Origin: Candidatus Pyrohabitans jungbluthii
Lineage (GTDB): Archaea > Hydrothermarchaeota > Hydrothermarchaeia > Hydrothermarchaeales > BMS3B
NCBI GenBank assembly: GCA_002010065.2
Contig: MTMD02000001.1
Span: 62,001-126,000 of the forward strand
Length of the DNA: 64,000 nt
Reading direction: 5' to 3'
Notes under the pieces: model-generated
What the model saw: only the letters and a program-made list of their open reading frames with translations
Databases searched by the model: none
Told to the model about the DNA's origin: nothing
Shown: positions 18,120 through 26,976 of the stretch, one piece after another
Layout: each line of letters begins with the position of its first letter
Numbering within the stretch: position 1 is the first letter of the stretch
Position numbers and translations under genes: made by a program

Positions 18120-18812
18120 TCACAACATCCTCGTCTCAAAATCGCCCTTTGTAAGCGCGTTTAGTTCACGGAAAAGCTCGTCCACTGCGCCAGCGGGGAG
18201 CTTCATCACAAACGCCCATGAGCCGTCCTTCAGCCACTCCTCCTTCTCGGGCTTGCCAAATTTTATAACAACTGGATAAGCCTTTGCAGCGTAATTCGCA
18301 GGGATCTTTACGGCGAACCTACGCTCCTCAAATTTTATGGGAAGCAAGGGGCGGAGAGCCTTTATTATCGCAGGTATCTGCTCTTCAGCGCTCTTGTGGA
18401 TGTCTATGTTCACCCTCGCCTCTTCCAGCGCCTTCTCAATACGCTGGGGCGGGTGAGGTGTGCCCGTCTGCGGGTTTATCGCATGCCTAGCGATGTAGTT
18501 AACTATCTGCCTGCGCCGCTGCTCCTGCATCTTCCTGCGCTGCTCTGTGGTAAGCTGAATCTCGCCCTTCCTTATAATCTTACGCACAGCTTCCTCAAAG
18601 GAGTTCACCTGCAGCAGCTTAAGCGCATGCTCCAGCGAAGCCTTATCCCCGCGTCTGGCATCCTTAAAAATGGTGTCCACTGCTAAGAGCTTCTCAAAGT
18701 CCACGTCCTTACCCTGCTTCACCTCAAGGGCGAGATCAGGATCAACCAGAATCTCAAAACGCTCGCCCCTCGTCTCGAGGCGAGCTATCACCGCCTCATC
18801 GAGGCTGACCAT
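18120..18812 (-). CDS. sdo1: Ribosome maturation protein SDO1 (SBDS)
   Basis: 230-residue SBDS orthologue: N-terminal FYSH domain ([27 protein letters not shown]-like [18 protein letters not shown]), helical middle ([20 protein letters not shown]) and ferredoxin-like C-terminus. Helps release the anti-association factor aIF6 from the large subunit. Six bases after psmA's stop. Confidence 0.95.
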   Translation of the reverse strand: MVSLDEAVIARLETRGERFEILVDPDLALEVKQGKDVDFEKLLAVDTIFKDARRGDKASLEHALKLLQVNSFEEAVRKIIRKGEIQLTTEQRRKMQEQRRRQIVNYIARHAINPQTGTPHPPQRIEKALEEARVNIDIHKSAEEQIPAIIKALRPLLPIKFEERRFAVKIPANYAAKAYPVVIKFGKPEKEEWLKDGSWAFVMKLPAGAVDELFRELNALTKGDFETRML

Positions 18813-18817
18813 TGGCG

Positions 18818-19561
18818 TTACTCCTCTTCTTCCTTCTCTGTCTTCTTAGGTACCTTCTCTATGTACGCCTTAACCTCCTGAGGGGTGAACTTCCTGAATT
18901 CATGCGTTGAAAGCTCAACCACAGCCATGTCAATGGATGTCTCACTCATCTTACCATCGGTGACCTCATTCATTATCTTGAGTGCAAGGTCTATCGCCTC
19001 ATCCTTCGTTAAATCATCGCGGTACTCGTTCTCAAATATCTCCATCGCCGTGCTCCTGCCGGCGCCTATCGCCGTTGCCTTGTACTCAATCAGCGCTCCA
19101 CTTGGGTCTGTCTCAAAGAGGCGCGGGGCTTCGTTCACGCCTGCGATGAGCAGGGCGATACCAAAGGGTCTAACCCCTCCGTGTTGGGTGTAAAGTTGCT
19201 TGAAGTCGCATATCTTCTTGGCGAGCAGCTCCACATCTATGGGCTCGCCATAGGTTATGCGATGCACCTGGCATTCAACGCGTGCCCTGTCAACAAGAAC
19301 ACGCGCATCGGCAACCAAACCAGAGGTTGCGGCGGCGATGTTATCATCAATCTGAAAAATCTTCTCTATACTCCTCGCCTCCACGAGCTTGGAGGTAATG
19401 CGCTTATCCACAGCAAGGAGAACGCCGTCGCTGTACCTTATTCCCAGCGAGGTGGTGCCACGCTTCACCGCCTCCCTCGCATACTCTACCTGAAATAGCC
19501 TTCCGTCAGGGCTGAACACAGTGATAGCCCTGTCATAACCCATGCTCGGCATTGGTTGCAT
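18818..19561 (-). CDS. psmA: Proteasome subunit alpha
   Basis: Outer-ring subunit of the 20S proteasome. [20 protein letters not shown] and [14 protein letters not shown] are the canonical N-terminal gate segment. About 247 residues with an acidic C-terminal tail (KTEKEEEE). The start is set at the fourth in-frame residue ([11 protein letters not shown]), matching homologues; the frame could extend to 19570. Overlaps rnp2 by 29 bases. The beta subunit is not in the window. Confidence 0.95.
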   Translation of the reverse strand: MQPMPSMGYDRAITVFSPDGRLFQVEYAREAVKRGTTSLGIRYSDGVLLAVDKRITSKLVEARSIEKIFQIDDNIAAATSGLVADARVLVDRARVECQVHRITYGEPIDVELLAKKICDFKQLYTQHGGVRPFGIALLIAGVNEAPRLFETDPSGALIEYKATAIGAGRSTAMEIFENEYRDDLTKDEAIDLALKIMNEVTDGKMSETSIDMAVVELSTHEFRKFTPQEVKAYIEKVPKKTEKEEEE

Positions 19562-20084
19562 CTTCTTCACCTCTCAAATCACTTTTTGTGACCCCGATAA
19601 ACCTCATCTTCTGAAACTTTAACCTCTCAATGAGCTCCTCATCACGAGGCAGGGCATCAACCCTTTCTCCACTTTCCCTAACAACTACAAACTCCTTGCC
19701 CTTAAACTTTACTGTCCTCTCAGAATTTATAAAGTGTCTCCTCCTATTTAAAAACTTCCTCTTGAGCGCCTTCACTGTACCGCTCACGCCCAGGCTGCGA
19801 AGGTGGACGCGGTCTCCCGAGATTTCCCCCACCAGACTGAGGGCGGCGATCACGTTAGCCACGCTGCGGTGGGAGCATACCACAAAGCCTTCCTGCGTGG
19901 CCTCGTCGAAGTCCAGCACAAAGAGGTTAAACTCCGCCACCTTGGTTTCGCCGAAGAGGGCGAGCGCTGAACTTACTATTGCTCTGGCCACTTCCTCCCT
20001 GCTGAAGGGGCGGTCGCTCTCCACGCAGAAGGCGACGTAGCGCTTTCTCTCCCTAAGCGCAGGTGGCAAGGCTTTAATCTTCAA
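19533..20084 (-). CDS. rnp2: RNase P protein component 2 (Pop5) with C-terminal extension
   Basis: Pop5-family protein of the tRNA 5'-end processing ribozyme. The core (about residues 1-118) has ALPPALRERKRYVAFCVESD, FNLFVLDFDEATQEGFVVCS and LRSLGVSGTVKALKRKFL. The protein is 183 residues, around 60 more than a plain Pop5 core; the tail is basic then mixed (RRRHFINSERTVKFKGKEFVV) and not recognised. Overlaps rnp3 upstream and psmA downstream. Confidence 0.85.
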   Translation of the reverse strand: MKIKALPPALRERKRYVAFCVESDRPFSREEVARAIVSSALALFGETKVAEFNLFVLDFDEATQEGFVVCSHRSVANVIAALSLVGEISGDRVHLRSLGVSGTVKALKRKFLNRRRHFINSERTVKFKGKEFVVVRESGERVDALPRDEELIERLKFQKMRFIGVTKSDLRGEEDATNAEHGL

Positions 20085-20739
20085 CCAACCTCACCCCCTG
20101 CGCAATCTCGCGCTTCGCCAGCTTTTTCTTTTCCAGTATCTCCTCGGGCACCTCCTCAAGGGCGCGCCTCGCCTCTTCGCGGGTGAAGCCTATGCTCAGA
20201 AGCACCGCCTCCGCTTCCTTTGTGCTCCTGAGCCCATACCTGCTTTTAGCTCCTGAAGTTACCACAATATTGAAGTCGTACTTTCTGCTCAGCAGGAGTA
20301 TTCTGTGCACCTTCTGGAGGTGCCTTACCCTCGCAACACCCCTGGCTGCGATTATGCTGCTGAGATCAACCTCAATCGCCACGTGGTTCTGCGCCGCCTG
20401 CCTTGCAATCACAGCATCTACACCCGAGTCACGCCTTCCAAGGTAGGGATGAGCCAATATATCGACACGCGAATCACGAGTGGCAGCGCGATTGATCGCT
20501 GCCTCGCCACCGTGCACCACCACGTAGTCGAAGTTTCGCCAGCTGGTGCGGAGCGCCTTAATCAGAGCACGCTTACTATCCGCCTTTATCTCCACGCCTG
20601 AGAGAGCGTTGTCATAAGCTATGCCATCGCAGAGTCCCAGCCTTATCCCCAGGGTACGTGCCTCTTCAAGCAGCCTCGCAGGAGAGTCAACGCCTTTGGA
20701 ATTCAGTGAATGAACGCGCAGGTCTATGAACATCCTCAC
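20074..20739 (-). CDS. rnp3: RNase P protein component 3 (Rpp30)
   Basis: 221-residue TIM-barrel Rpp30 homologue, partner of Pop5. Shows FIDLRVHSLNSKGVDSPARL, VHGGEAAINRAATRDSRVDI, HPYLGRRDSGVD and VVTSGAKSRYGLRSTKEAEA. Overlaps neighbours on both sides (ATGA with the gene upstream). Confidence 0.92.
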   Translation of the reverse strand: MRMFIDLRVHSLNSKGVDSPARLLEEARTLGIRLGLCDGIAYDNALSGVEIKADSKRALIKALRTSWRNFDYVVVHGGEAAINRAATRDSRVDILAHPYLGRRDSGVDAVIARQAAQNHVAIEVDLSSIIAARGVARVRHLQKVHRILLLSRKYDFNIVVTSGAKSRYGLRSTKEAEAVLLSIGFTREEARRALEEVPEEILEKKKLAKREIAQGVRLVED

Positions 20740-21155
20740 CGCCCGAGAAGTTTTTTAATCCCCTCCTTTATCTCGTCTTCGTTGTAGGGGTAGCTTGTAA
20801 CCACAAGCACAACCTGAAGCCCCTGCCCAAGGCGCAGCTTGCCAAGATATGCCTGCATCTTGTCCAGGCGAATGTAGAACCTGCCCTGCTCAAAGCGCTG
20901 CTCCACCTCTTCGCGCAGCCTCTTAAGCTCCTCCTCAGGTAGAGCTTCTGTTAGCCTCTTCAGAAAGGCGCGAATCTCGCGCTGCCTCGTTAGTTCTGCT
21001 TCCAGAATAGCTATGGGGTTGCCAAACTGACCCCTCGCGTGGCTCTGCTTAACCTCCACCTCTATGGGAAAAATGTTGGTGAGGGCAAGCTTTACCCTCT
21101 CCACCTCTTCGGTTGCGTGGGCGAAGCAGCTTGCCTTAACGCTGAGTACCCTCAT
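20736..21155 (-). CDS. Predicted exosome-associated RNA-binding protein (COG1325)
   Basis: 139-residue archaeal protein of the COG1325 family, always found with RNase P and exosome genes. VLSVKASCFAHATEEVERVK and the SHARGQFGNPIAILEAELTR segment match. An RNA-binding role is predicted from context, not shown. ATG 21155 is used: it overlaps the rpl15e stop as TGATG, while the GTG one codon earlier is less likely. Confidence 0.8.
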   Translation of the reverse strand: MRVLSVKASCFAHATEEVERVKLALTNIFPIEVEVKQSHARGQFGNPIAILEAELTRQREIRAFLKRLTEALPEEELKRLREEVEQRFEQGRFYIRLDKMQAYLGKLRLGQGLQVVLVVTSYPYNEDEIKEGIKKLLGR

Positions 21156-21739
21156 CACTTTCCTTTGCGCTGATGCGCCCTTATGCTGGGTCTGACCTTC
21201 TCAGCACCCTTACCTTTATTCCTCAGACCGCGGGAACGCTTGCCAGCGCTTGTAAGCCCGCGGAACACTCGCCCGCGGTGAGCCTTGCCAGCGATCCAGC
21301 ATAGCTCTTTATCATTGCGCACCGCCGGGTGGTGGGGGTCGACCATGATTACCTCAAAATACTCATACTTTCCGTCCTTACCAACCCAGTAGGAGTTGAG
21401 CACCTCCAGGTTTGGATACCTGCGCTGGGCACGTTCTTCCGCTAACCACTGCAATGACTTTTTAGGGGTGTACTTCACCACACCCATTCGCTTTGGCCTA
21501 CGTCCGGCGTTGGGGCGCTCCTTCCTGCGCCCGCCTTTGCGAATCCTAGCGCGAACAACAATTATACCCTGCTTTGCCTTGTAGCCCAGCGCCCTCGCGC
21601 GGTCTAAGCGAAGAGGCGCTGGAACACGCACCACGCTCGCGCCATGGTGCCACTCTGGCAACCGCTGGCGCATTAGCTGGTGAACATAACTTTCACTGGG
21701 TCTCTTCCACGCCTGCGCTATGTACTTGTATGCACCCAT
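21155..21739 (-). CDS. rpl15e: Ribosomal protein L15e
   Basis: 194 residues, opening [20 protein letters not shown]; also [20 protein letters not shown] and the basic C-terminus ([19 protein letters not shown]). First gene of the 14-gene operon. ATG 21739 is chosen because GAAGGTG lies 7 bases before it; the frame could start at 21748. Confidence 0.95.
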   Translation of the reverse strand: MGAYKYIAQAWKRPSESYVHQLMRQRLPEWHHGASVVRVPAPLRLDRARALGYKAKQGIIVVRARIRKGGRRKERPNAGRRPKRMGVVKYTPKKSLQWLAEERAQRRYPNLEVLNSYWVGKDGKYEYFEVIMVDPHHPAVRNDKELCWIAGKAHRGRVFRGLTSAGKRSRGLRNKGKGAEKVRPSIRAHQRKGK

Positions 21740-21797
21740 TTTTTTCACCTTCAGAATTAGAGGATAAAAATCCGAGTCTTTCTAAACTGATGCGGTA

Positions 21798-21812
21798 CCG
21801 TATATAAAGATT
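21798..21812 (-). promoter_or_regulatory. TATA promoter of the rpl15e-pfdB operon
   Basis: On the minus strand AATCTTTATATACGG, a strong TATA box about 60 bases before the rpl15e ATG, giving a ~35-base leader. It is the only clear promoter seen ahead of the 14 closely packed genes. Confidence 0.65.
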
Positions 21813-21988
21813 ATTGAGAGGTGGAGATTGCTGTGATGAGGGTATGAGAATGAAAATATTAAATGGTTTTGGGAGCGGCATTGATGTTCTAACCAAAAAT
21901 CTCCCAATAAAGCGACCTTAGGTGCACTGATAGATAATAGATGGCTAAGATTAATTGAGAGGACTGCAGAGAACAGAACGGTTACAGA

Positions 21989-22275
21989 TTACCTCTCTGG
22001 TTTTATTTTTGTCGACAAGGATATGGTGATGGTTTTTTGTTTATTTCCCTCTCCACCTAAGTTAAATATCCCTATATTTAGCCCACCAGAACCGCTGACT
22101 GTAACAGAGCCCCTAATCTCTATGGTTACATCACTTTCAGTTTCAATGCTTGCTTTAATTTCCTTGTTTATTGAGTCTAGAATTTCTCTAAGTTCAACTG
22201 TATTTTTGGTGGTTCTTTTACTTCTTTTCGAATTTCGGAAAAATCGATCGGACCAGTTGCAACATACATTTTCAT
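21989..22275 (-). pseudogene. Frameshifted small gene, trypco2-like C-terminus
   Basis: Reading the minus strand, ATG 22275 opens MKMYVATGPIDFSEIRKEVK and stops after 32 codons. From about 22215 the -1 frame carries on without interruption: TVELREILDSINKEIKASIE, then DVTIEIRGSVTVSGSGGLNI and GIFNLGGEGNKQKTITISLS, to a stop at 21989. The joined product would be ~95 residues. The helix followed by beta strands ending in a G-rich loop and KIKP resembles the trypsin-co-occurring domain 2 (trypco2) of conflict-system proteins; this is from memory and tentative. The region is AT-rich unlike its neighbours, which suggests foreign origin. A sequencing error is an alternative to decay. The rest of the 666-base gap (21740-22405) shows only promoters. 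Confidence 0.5.
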
Positions 22276-22405
22276 ATACTTACCCCCTATATAGTTTCGT
22301 TAGATTTGGAATATTATTTATACTTATTGTCTATACTTTACTGTTTGTAGTATCCCACCACGTCACATTGAAAACAAATAAATACCCAGCGGGAAAGGAA
22401 TTACC

Positions 22406-23455
22406 ATGCCCACCTACGCTATGCGCACTGTGCTTGGGGTTTTCCTATTCTCCGAGGAGGGGAAGCTTCTTACCTTTGAACCTTTTGCCGAAGAGGAAGC
22501 TGCAGAGAAGATTTCTTCTCCAGAACTTACTGAAGAGGAAAAGAAGCTGAAGGAGAGGTTTCCGGATGCGAGATTTGAGCCCATTGATGAATTTCCAACC
22601 CCAGGTGGCGAGTTCCTGAGGAGCAATCTGGACGCCATTCTTTCGCAAATTGGGATGAGTAGAAGCGAGTACTACTCCCGCCTGCGCCGCGTTGCCTTCG
22701 CAATTGTCAAGGCGAAGCTTAAACGCTCCCTTGAAAAGCGGGACCTGCTCATAAAGCAGGCTGTGCTTGCCCTCGAGGAGCTGGACGAAGCCCTGAATGT
22801 GCTCTCCGCTCGGCTTAAAGAGTGGTACCTCATCCACTTCCCGGAGATTGAGGATATAGAGGCGGAGAAGCTGGCTGAGCTAATTCATCGCCACGGCAGA
22901 AGGGAAGCTCTTCCCGGTTATGCGGAGCTTGCGCAGCGCTCGGCCGGGGCTGAGCTTACAAACGAGGACATTGAGATGCTCCGCACCTTCGCCAAAGATG
23001 TACACCAGCTTTATAAGCTCAGGGATAAGCTCCAGAGCTACCTGCAGCAGCTGATGGAGACGCTGGCTCCAAATGTTAATTATCTAGTGGGCGCTACCAT
23101 AGGCGCAAAGCTTATTGCGCTTGCCGGTGGTATAGCAAAGCTCGCGGGTATGCCGGGTAGCAGAATTCAGGTTCTGGGCGCCGAGAAGGCGCTGTTCCGC
23201 CACCTTCGCGGGCGCGGTAGACCGCCCAAGCACGGGGTGATATTCCAGTACCCAGCGATTAAAGCGGCGCCAAAGTGGCAGCGGGGCAAGATTGCGAGAA
23301 GCCTCGCAGCGAAGCTTGCAATTGCCGCTCGCCTCGATGCATTTGGCGGAGAGTTCGCTGCAGAGGAGCTGAAAGAGAAGTTTGAGAGGCGCGTTGAGGA
23401 GATTAAGAAAAAGTACCCAGCGCCGCCAAAGCGGAAGAGGAGGCGGAGACGGTGA
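22406..23455 (+). CDS. nop5: Nop5 (Nop56/58-like) box C/D RNP core protein
   Basis: 349 residues. N-terminal domain, central coiled coil (KRDLLIKQAVLALEELDEAL) and the Nop domain (NVNYLVGATIGAKLIALAGG, GSRIQVLGAEKALFRHLRGR, PKHGVIFQYPAI), with a basic tail of Lys/Arg. Bridges fibrillarin and L7Ae on guide RNAs for 2'-O-methylation. GTGA overlap with the fibrillarin gene. Confidence 0.96.
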   Translation: MPTYAMRTVLGVFLFSEEGKLLTFEPFAEEEAAEKISSPELTEEEKKLKERFPDARFEPIDEFPTPGGEFLRSNLDAILSQIGMSRSEYYSRLRRVAFAIVKAKLKRSLEKRDLLIKQAVLALEELDEALNVLSARLKEWYLIHFPEIEDIEAEKLAELIHRHGRREALPGYAELAQRSAGAELTNEDIEMLRTFAKDVHQLYKLRDKLQSYLQQLMETLAPNVNYLVGATIGAKLIALAGGIAKLAGMPGSRIQVLGAEKALFRHLRGRGRPPKHGVIFQYPAIKAAPKWQRGKIARSLAAKLAIAARLDAFGGEFAAEELKEKFERRVEEIKKKYPAPPKRKRRRRR

Positions 23456-24111
23456 AGATTCAGGAGCTCTTCGATGGAGTTTACAGGATTGGCGAGGACA
23501 TAGCCACGCTCAATCTCACACCTGGCAAGAGGGTGTACGGGGAGAAGCTGGTGAGATGGGGAGGAAAGGAATACCGCCTGTGGAATCCCTACAGGAGCAA
23601 GCTCGCCGCCGCTATTCGCCTTGGACTTGAGCAGCTTCCGCTGGGCAAGAGCGCAAAGGTGCTCTATCTAGGCGCCGCTCAGGGCACGACTGCTTCGCAT
23701 GTGAGCGACATAGCGCGGGAAGGCGTTGTTTACTGCGTGGAGTTCTCACCCCGAGCAATGCAGTCTCTTCTCGCCTTAGCCGAGGCGAGGGAGAATATCA
23801 TACCCATCCTGGCGGACGCCTCAAAGCCCGAGAGCTACTCATACCTTCTAGAGAAGGTGGATGTGGTCTATCAGGACATCGCCCAGGCGAAACAGAGCGA
23901 GATTTTGCTGAAGAATGTGCGGGCGTACCTGAAGGAAGACGGTCACTTTATGCACGTGATTAAGGCGAGAAGTATAGATGTAACAGCGAAGCCGGAAGAG
24001 GTGTTTGAAAAAGAAGTAAAAAAGCTCAAGGAGGCTGGACTGGAAGTTATTCAGAAGCTGAGGCTCGAGCCCTACGAGAAGGACCACCTCTTTGTGCTGG
24101 GTAGAGCTTAG
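23452..24111 (+). CDS. flpA: Fibrillarin-like 2'-O-methyltransferase
   Basis: 219 residues, GTG start inside the nop5 stop (GTGA). SAM-binding Rossmann motif AKVLYLGAAQGTTASHVSDI, then YCVEFSPRAMQSLLALAEAR, DVVYQDIAQAKQSEILLKN and the catalytic-region lysine in HVIKARSIDVTAKPEEV. Catalytic subunit of box C/D RNPs for rRNA and tRNA. Confidence 0.97.
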   Translation: MKIQELFDGVYRIGEDIATLNLTPGKRVYGEKLVRWGGKEYRLWNPYRSKLAAAIRLGLEQLPLGKSAKVLYLGAAQGTTASHVSDIAREGVVYCVEFSPRAMQSLLALAEARENIIPILADASKPESYSYLLEKVDVVYQDIAQAKQSEILLKNVRAYLKEDGHFMHVIKARSIDVTAKPEEVFEKEVKKLKEAGLEVIQKLRLEPYEKDHLFVLGRA

Positions 24112-24296
24112 CGGCGCCACTCAGCGTAAACCGGACAGGTGATGCACTCAGCCGGCGGGGAATTCTTGTCCTCTATCTTCTCGGGGCACTCAGGATAGCT
24201 TCCGGTGCAGTTGGGATACTTCCTGCGTATCTTCTCCCACGCAATCTCAGCCTCAGACTTCCTCCTGGGCATCTTTTTCTGCTGCTTCCTCGCCAT
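24108..24296 (-). CDS. Small Cys-containing protein
   Basis: 62 residues: a basic start (MARKQQKKMPRRKSEAEIAW) and four cysteines (30, 37, 51, 54) arranged C-x6-C-x13-C-x2-C, which could hold zinc or an Fe-S cluster. A TATA-like ATTATATACC (24331-24341, minus strand) lies about 40 bases before the ATG. The stop overlaps the fibrillarin stop by four bases. Family not recognised. Confidence 0.6.
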   Translation of the reverse strand: MARKQQKKMPRRKSEAEIAWEKIRRKYPNCTGSYPECPEKIEDKNSPPAECITCPVYAEWRR

Positions 24297-24350
24297 TCTT
24301 ACACCAAAAAAGTGTTGCTGTGCGGAGGGTATATAATACTTTTGGAAATC

Positions 24351-24668
24351 CTAAATAACAACCATCACCTCAAAATGCACTATGGTTACGAATTCACTTT
24401 CGCTCAGCTTTCCGTAAATTCGGCGCAGCACTCTGAGAAGCTCCTCTCTGCTGGCGAAGCCGTCCCGCCTGGCGTCCTCATCTGTAAGCTCGGCAATGCG
24501 TTTCACCTCGCTCCCTAGCACCCTTGCCTTGGCGAAGGGCTTGTGATTCACTGTAAGCTCTACCACCTCCCCCTTAGCGTACCTTCGCTTTCCCTTCCTC
24601 ACTGTCGTGCTCTTCCTGCCCCTGAGAATCAGCCCGACGTACTCAGGGTTGAAGTTTATTCTCCTCAT
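24351..24668 (-). CDS. ASCH/PUA-like domain protein
   Basis: 105 residues with the ASCH fold pattern: YVGLILRGRKSTTVRKGKRR, GEVVELTVNHKPFAKARVLG and ELTDEDARRDGFASREELLR. ASCH proteins bind RNA or act on modified nucleosides; the substrate here is unknown. The start overlaps the tmcA end by 26 bases, suggesting coupling to tRNA modification. Confidence 0.82.
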   Translation of the reverse strand: MRRINFNPEYVGLILRGRKSTTVRKGKRRYAKGEVVELTVNHKPFAKARVLGSEVKRIAELTDEDARRDGFASREELLRVLRRIYGKLSESEFVTIVHFEVMVVI

Positions 24669-26934
24669 ACCACACCCACACCTTTCTTATCGCCCTGGTG
24701 AGCGTGCCAAAGGCGTTGCCCAGCTCATCCCAGCCCTTGTGCTGAAGGCACTTTCCTATTACAACAAGCTCCTCTTCGGGCGTAAGCTCCGCTCTCCTTG
24801 CTCTTGAGAAGTGGTATCTCATCAGCGGCTTGGCGATGTCACCTATGCTCTCGTAATAGCTCAGGTTGGAGAAGTACTTCTCAAGTCTGGTTTTGGCTAC
24901 GCGGTCTAAACTCGGGTCTGGCACCTTCGCATCTATCTTTAGGCTTCTAAGCATAAGCATCGCCACGCTCGTGTTGAGACTCCTCAGTTCGTCTGCCAAG
25001 TACTCTATCAGCCTCTTAACAAACTCCGCATTTATCTCCGCAACCCTCTTCTCAAGGCTGGAGGTAAGAGGTTTGATTACAACTAGGGTATGCTCCCCGG
25101 AAATCTCATTTCTCTGCGCTGTTATGTGCACCGGCACAAAGGCATTGCGATCCCAGAAGCGCATAAGCTCAGCAGAAACCCCAAAACCAGCGGCAAGGTA
25201 GGCATCGCCCCTCTCCCTTGCCCACTTCTCCAGCTCACGCAGCGCAAAGCTTCCTATACCAAGGTTCATCGCCTTAGGGTGGGTGGCAATCCTCACTATG
25301 CGAAGCCCTCTCAGCTTTGGAAACTCCTCATCGCAGTAGTGCTTGAGTATCACATCGGGCACAATTTGACCCTTAGGTCTGTAACCCTGAGCCATCGCAG
25401 CAATTAGCTCATCCTCAATCTCGCCCTCCTCAGCCACGTGGAGCGAAGCCACCGTTTTCCCGTTCGCCACCACGCGAAAGGCGAAGTGCTTTGGAATGTC
25501 GCCGAGGATGAGCACATCTGAAGGCTTGTTGCGGTAGTGGGCGAGAATATATATCCCGAAGAACTCCCTCAGTAAGCGGTCGTTGGAGTAAAGCTCGTCC
25601 CTGTCGAGGGGCTCAAAGCTAAGCTCCCCAGCTTTAATTGCTTCAAGGTCTCCATCGGTAAGCTGCGCAGGCTTGGCGTCAAGCAAGAGCACATCGTATA
25701 ACCATGCTTCTACGGGGTCGCCAGCAGCATAGCGTATGGGCTCTGAGAGGTTCATCTTTACAACCTCGTACTCACCAGAGGACTCGAATTTTCTCAGAAA
25801 GCGTATGCTGAATCCTCTACCCGCGCCCTCGTAGCCATGAATGGTGCTGGAGAAGATTATGTAATCCGCCTCGCCTCTGGTTAGCTCCCACAGTACCTCC
25901 ACTGCAAGCGCAGCAGCCTCGTCCACAATTATGACATCTGCATAGTCCTTTTCTGTCAGCGCCCTGCGCGGCACCGCATATTCCACGCGGGCGTACCTGC
26001 TGTTTATCAGCGTTATAAGTTCGCCCTTTTTCCTCACAAAAAAATCCGTCATCCCCTGCCTTATCATCGCCTTCTTGAGAAAGAGGAAGTAGGTCTGCAC
26101 TGCTCGCGGAGAGGGTGCCACCACGAGCACGCGAACAGCGCGCTTAAGCCTGCGGTTGAGCACAGAGATTAAGTAAGGCGTGAGTATACCCAGAAGCGCC
26201 GTCTTTCCCCTGCCTCTATCAGCAGTGATAACCGCTGCCTTCCGCTTGCCTGCGAGAAAGCCCTCAAACCGGCGAAGCACATCTACCTGGTCCTGGGTGG
26301 CGCACAGCTTATACAGCTTCTTCTTTATCTCACTCTCCTCAGGTAGCCTGAGCTTCTGCTTCTTCTCAGCGGTTTGCTTTAGGTCAAAGCCCTTGAGCAC
26401 CTCTCCAGCGTCGCAGTCGAAGAAGATAGCTCCCGCTGCCTGCATGCTCTTCTCTATAAACCTGCGGTAAAAGCGGGGAACAACCTCGCTTCGCTGAGCT
26501 TCGCCAGCGAGGTCTTCATGGAGCCAGGATATTAAGCTGCGCCATGCTTCTGGCTGAGGCGAGAGGGCGAGGATTACTCCACCTTCGGCGATGGTTTCAA
26601 CAGCTATGCCAAGGTCATTGGGGTTGAATCCCTGCGTCAGGTCGATGAGCAGCGCTTCGTAGGTCTCGCCCAACACGCGCTGCGCCTCCCCGAAGGCTAC
26701 GAATGCACCAGAGAAGCGCTTCTTTGCAGCGTCTATAAACTCTTCCTTACCTAATACGAGCAGCTTATCCTTCTTACCTGCAATTTTCCTCCATGCCTTC
26801 AAGACACGTGCAGCTAAGGCGAGCGTCTCCGTGTCCACCTCAGAGGTGCACAGGAACACAGCAAAGCGGTGGCGGTTGCGCAGCGAAATATTGCTCGCCC
26901 GTTTCACCTCAGAAAGAAGAGCCTCCACCGACAT
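24643..26934 (-). CDS. tmcA: tRNA(Met) cytidine acetyltransferase TmcA
   Basis: 763 residues. Domains in order: N-terminal DUF1726-like (about 1-190), RecA-like helicase with Walker A TADRGRGKTALLG near residue 240 and Walker B-like DVIIVDEAAAL near 335, GNAT acetyltransferase (RIATHPKAMNLGIGSFALRE near 550) and a C-terminal helical tRNA-binding domain. Makes N4-acetylcytidine using acetyl-CoA and ATP; the archaeal enzyme may modify rRNA and other RNAs as well. Confidence 0.95.
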   Translation of the reverse strand: MSVEALLSEVKRASNISLRNRHRFAVFLCTSEVDTETLALAARVLKAWRKIAGKKDKLLVLGKEEFIDAAKKRFSGAFVAFGEAQRVLGETYEALLIDLTQGFNPNDLGIAVETIAEGGVILALSPQPEAWRSLISWLHEDLAGEAQRSEVVPRFYRRFIEKSMQAAGAIFFDCDAGEVLKGFDLKQTAEKKQKLRLPEESEIKKKLYKLCATQDQVDVLRRFEGFLAGKRKAAVITADRGRGKTALLGILTPYLISVLNRRLKRAVRVLVVAPSPRAVQTYFLFLKKAMIRQGMTDFFVRKKGELITLINSRYARVEYAVPRRALTEKDYADVIIVDEAAALAVEVLWELTRGEADYIIFSSTIHGYEGAGRGFSIRFLRKFESSGEYEVVKMNLSEPIRYAAGDPVEAWLYDVLLLDAKPAQLTDGDLEAIKAGELSFEPLDRDELYSNDRLLREFFGIYILAHYRNKPSDVLILGDIPKHFAFRVVANGKTVASLHVAEEGEIEDELIAAMAQGYRPKGQIVPDVILKHYCDEEFPKLRGLRIVRIATHPKAMNLGIGSFALRELEKWARERGDAYLAAGFGVSAELMRFWDRNAFVPVHITAQRNEISGEHTLVVIKPLTSSLEKRVAEINAEFVKRLIEYLADELRSLNTSVAMLMLRSLKIDAKVPDPSLDRVAKTRLEKYFSNLSYYESIGDIAKPLMRYHFSRARRAELTPEEELVVIGKCLQHKGWDELGNAFGTLTRAIRKVWVWYEENKLQP

Positions 26935-26976
26935 GATACCCCCATCTAATTGCTAAAATAACAACAAAAAGGCTCG

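Noticed and set aside
22023-22550. Plus-strand 175-residue hydrophobic frame before nop5
   Set aside because: It runs antisense over the frameshifted small gene and into nop5 in another frame; hydrophobicity comes from T-rich DNA. No promoter or ribosome site fits.
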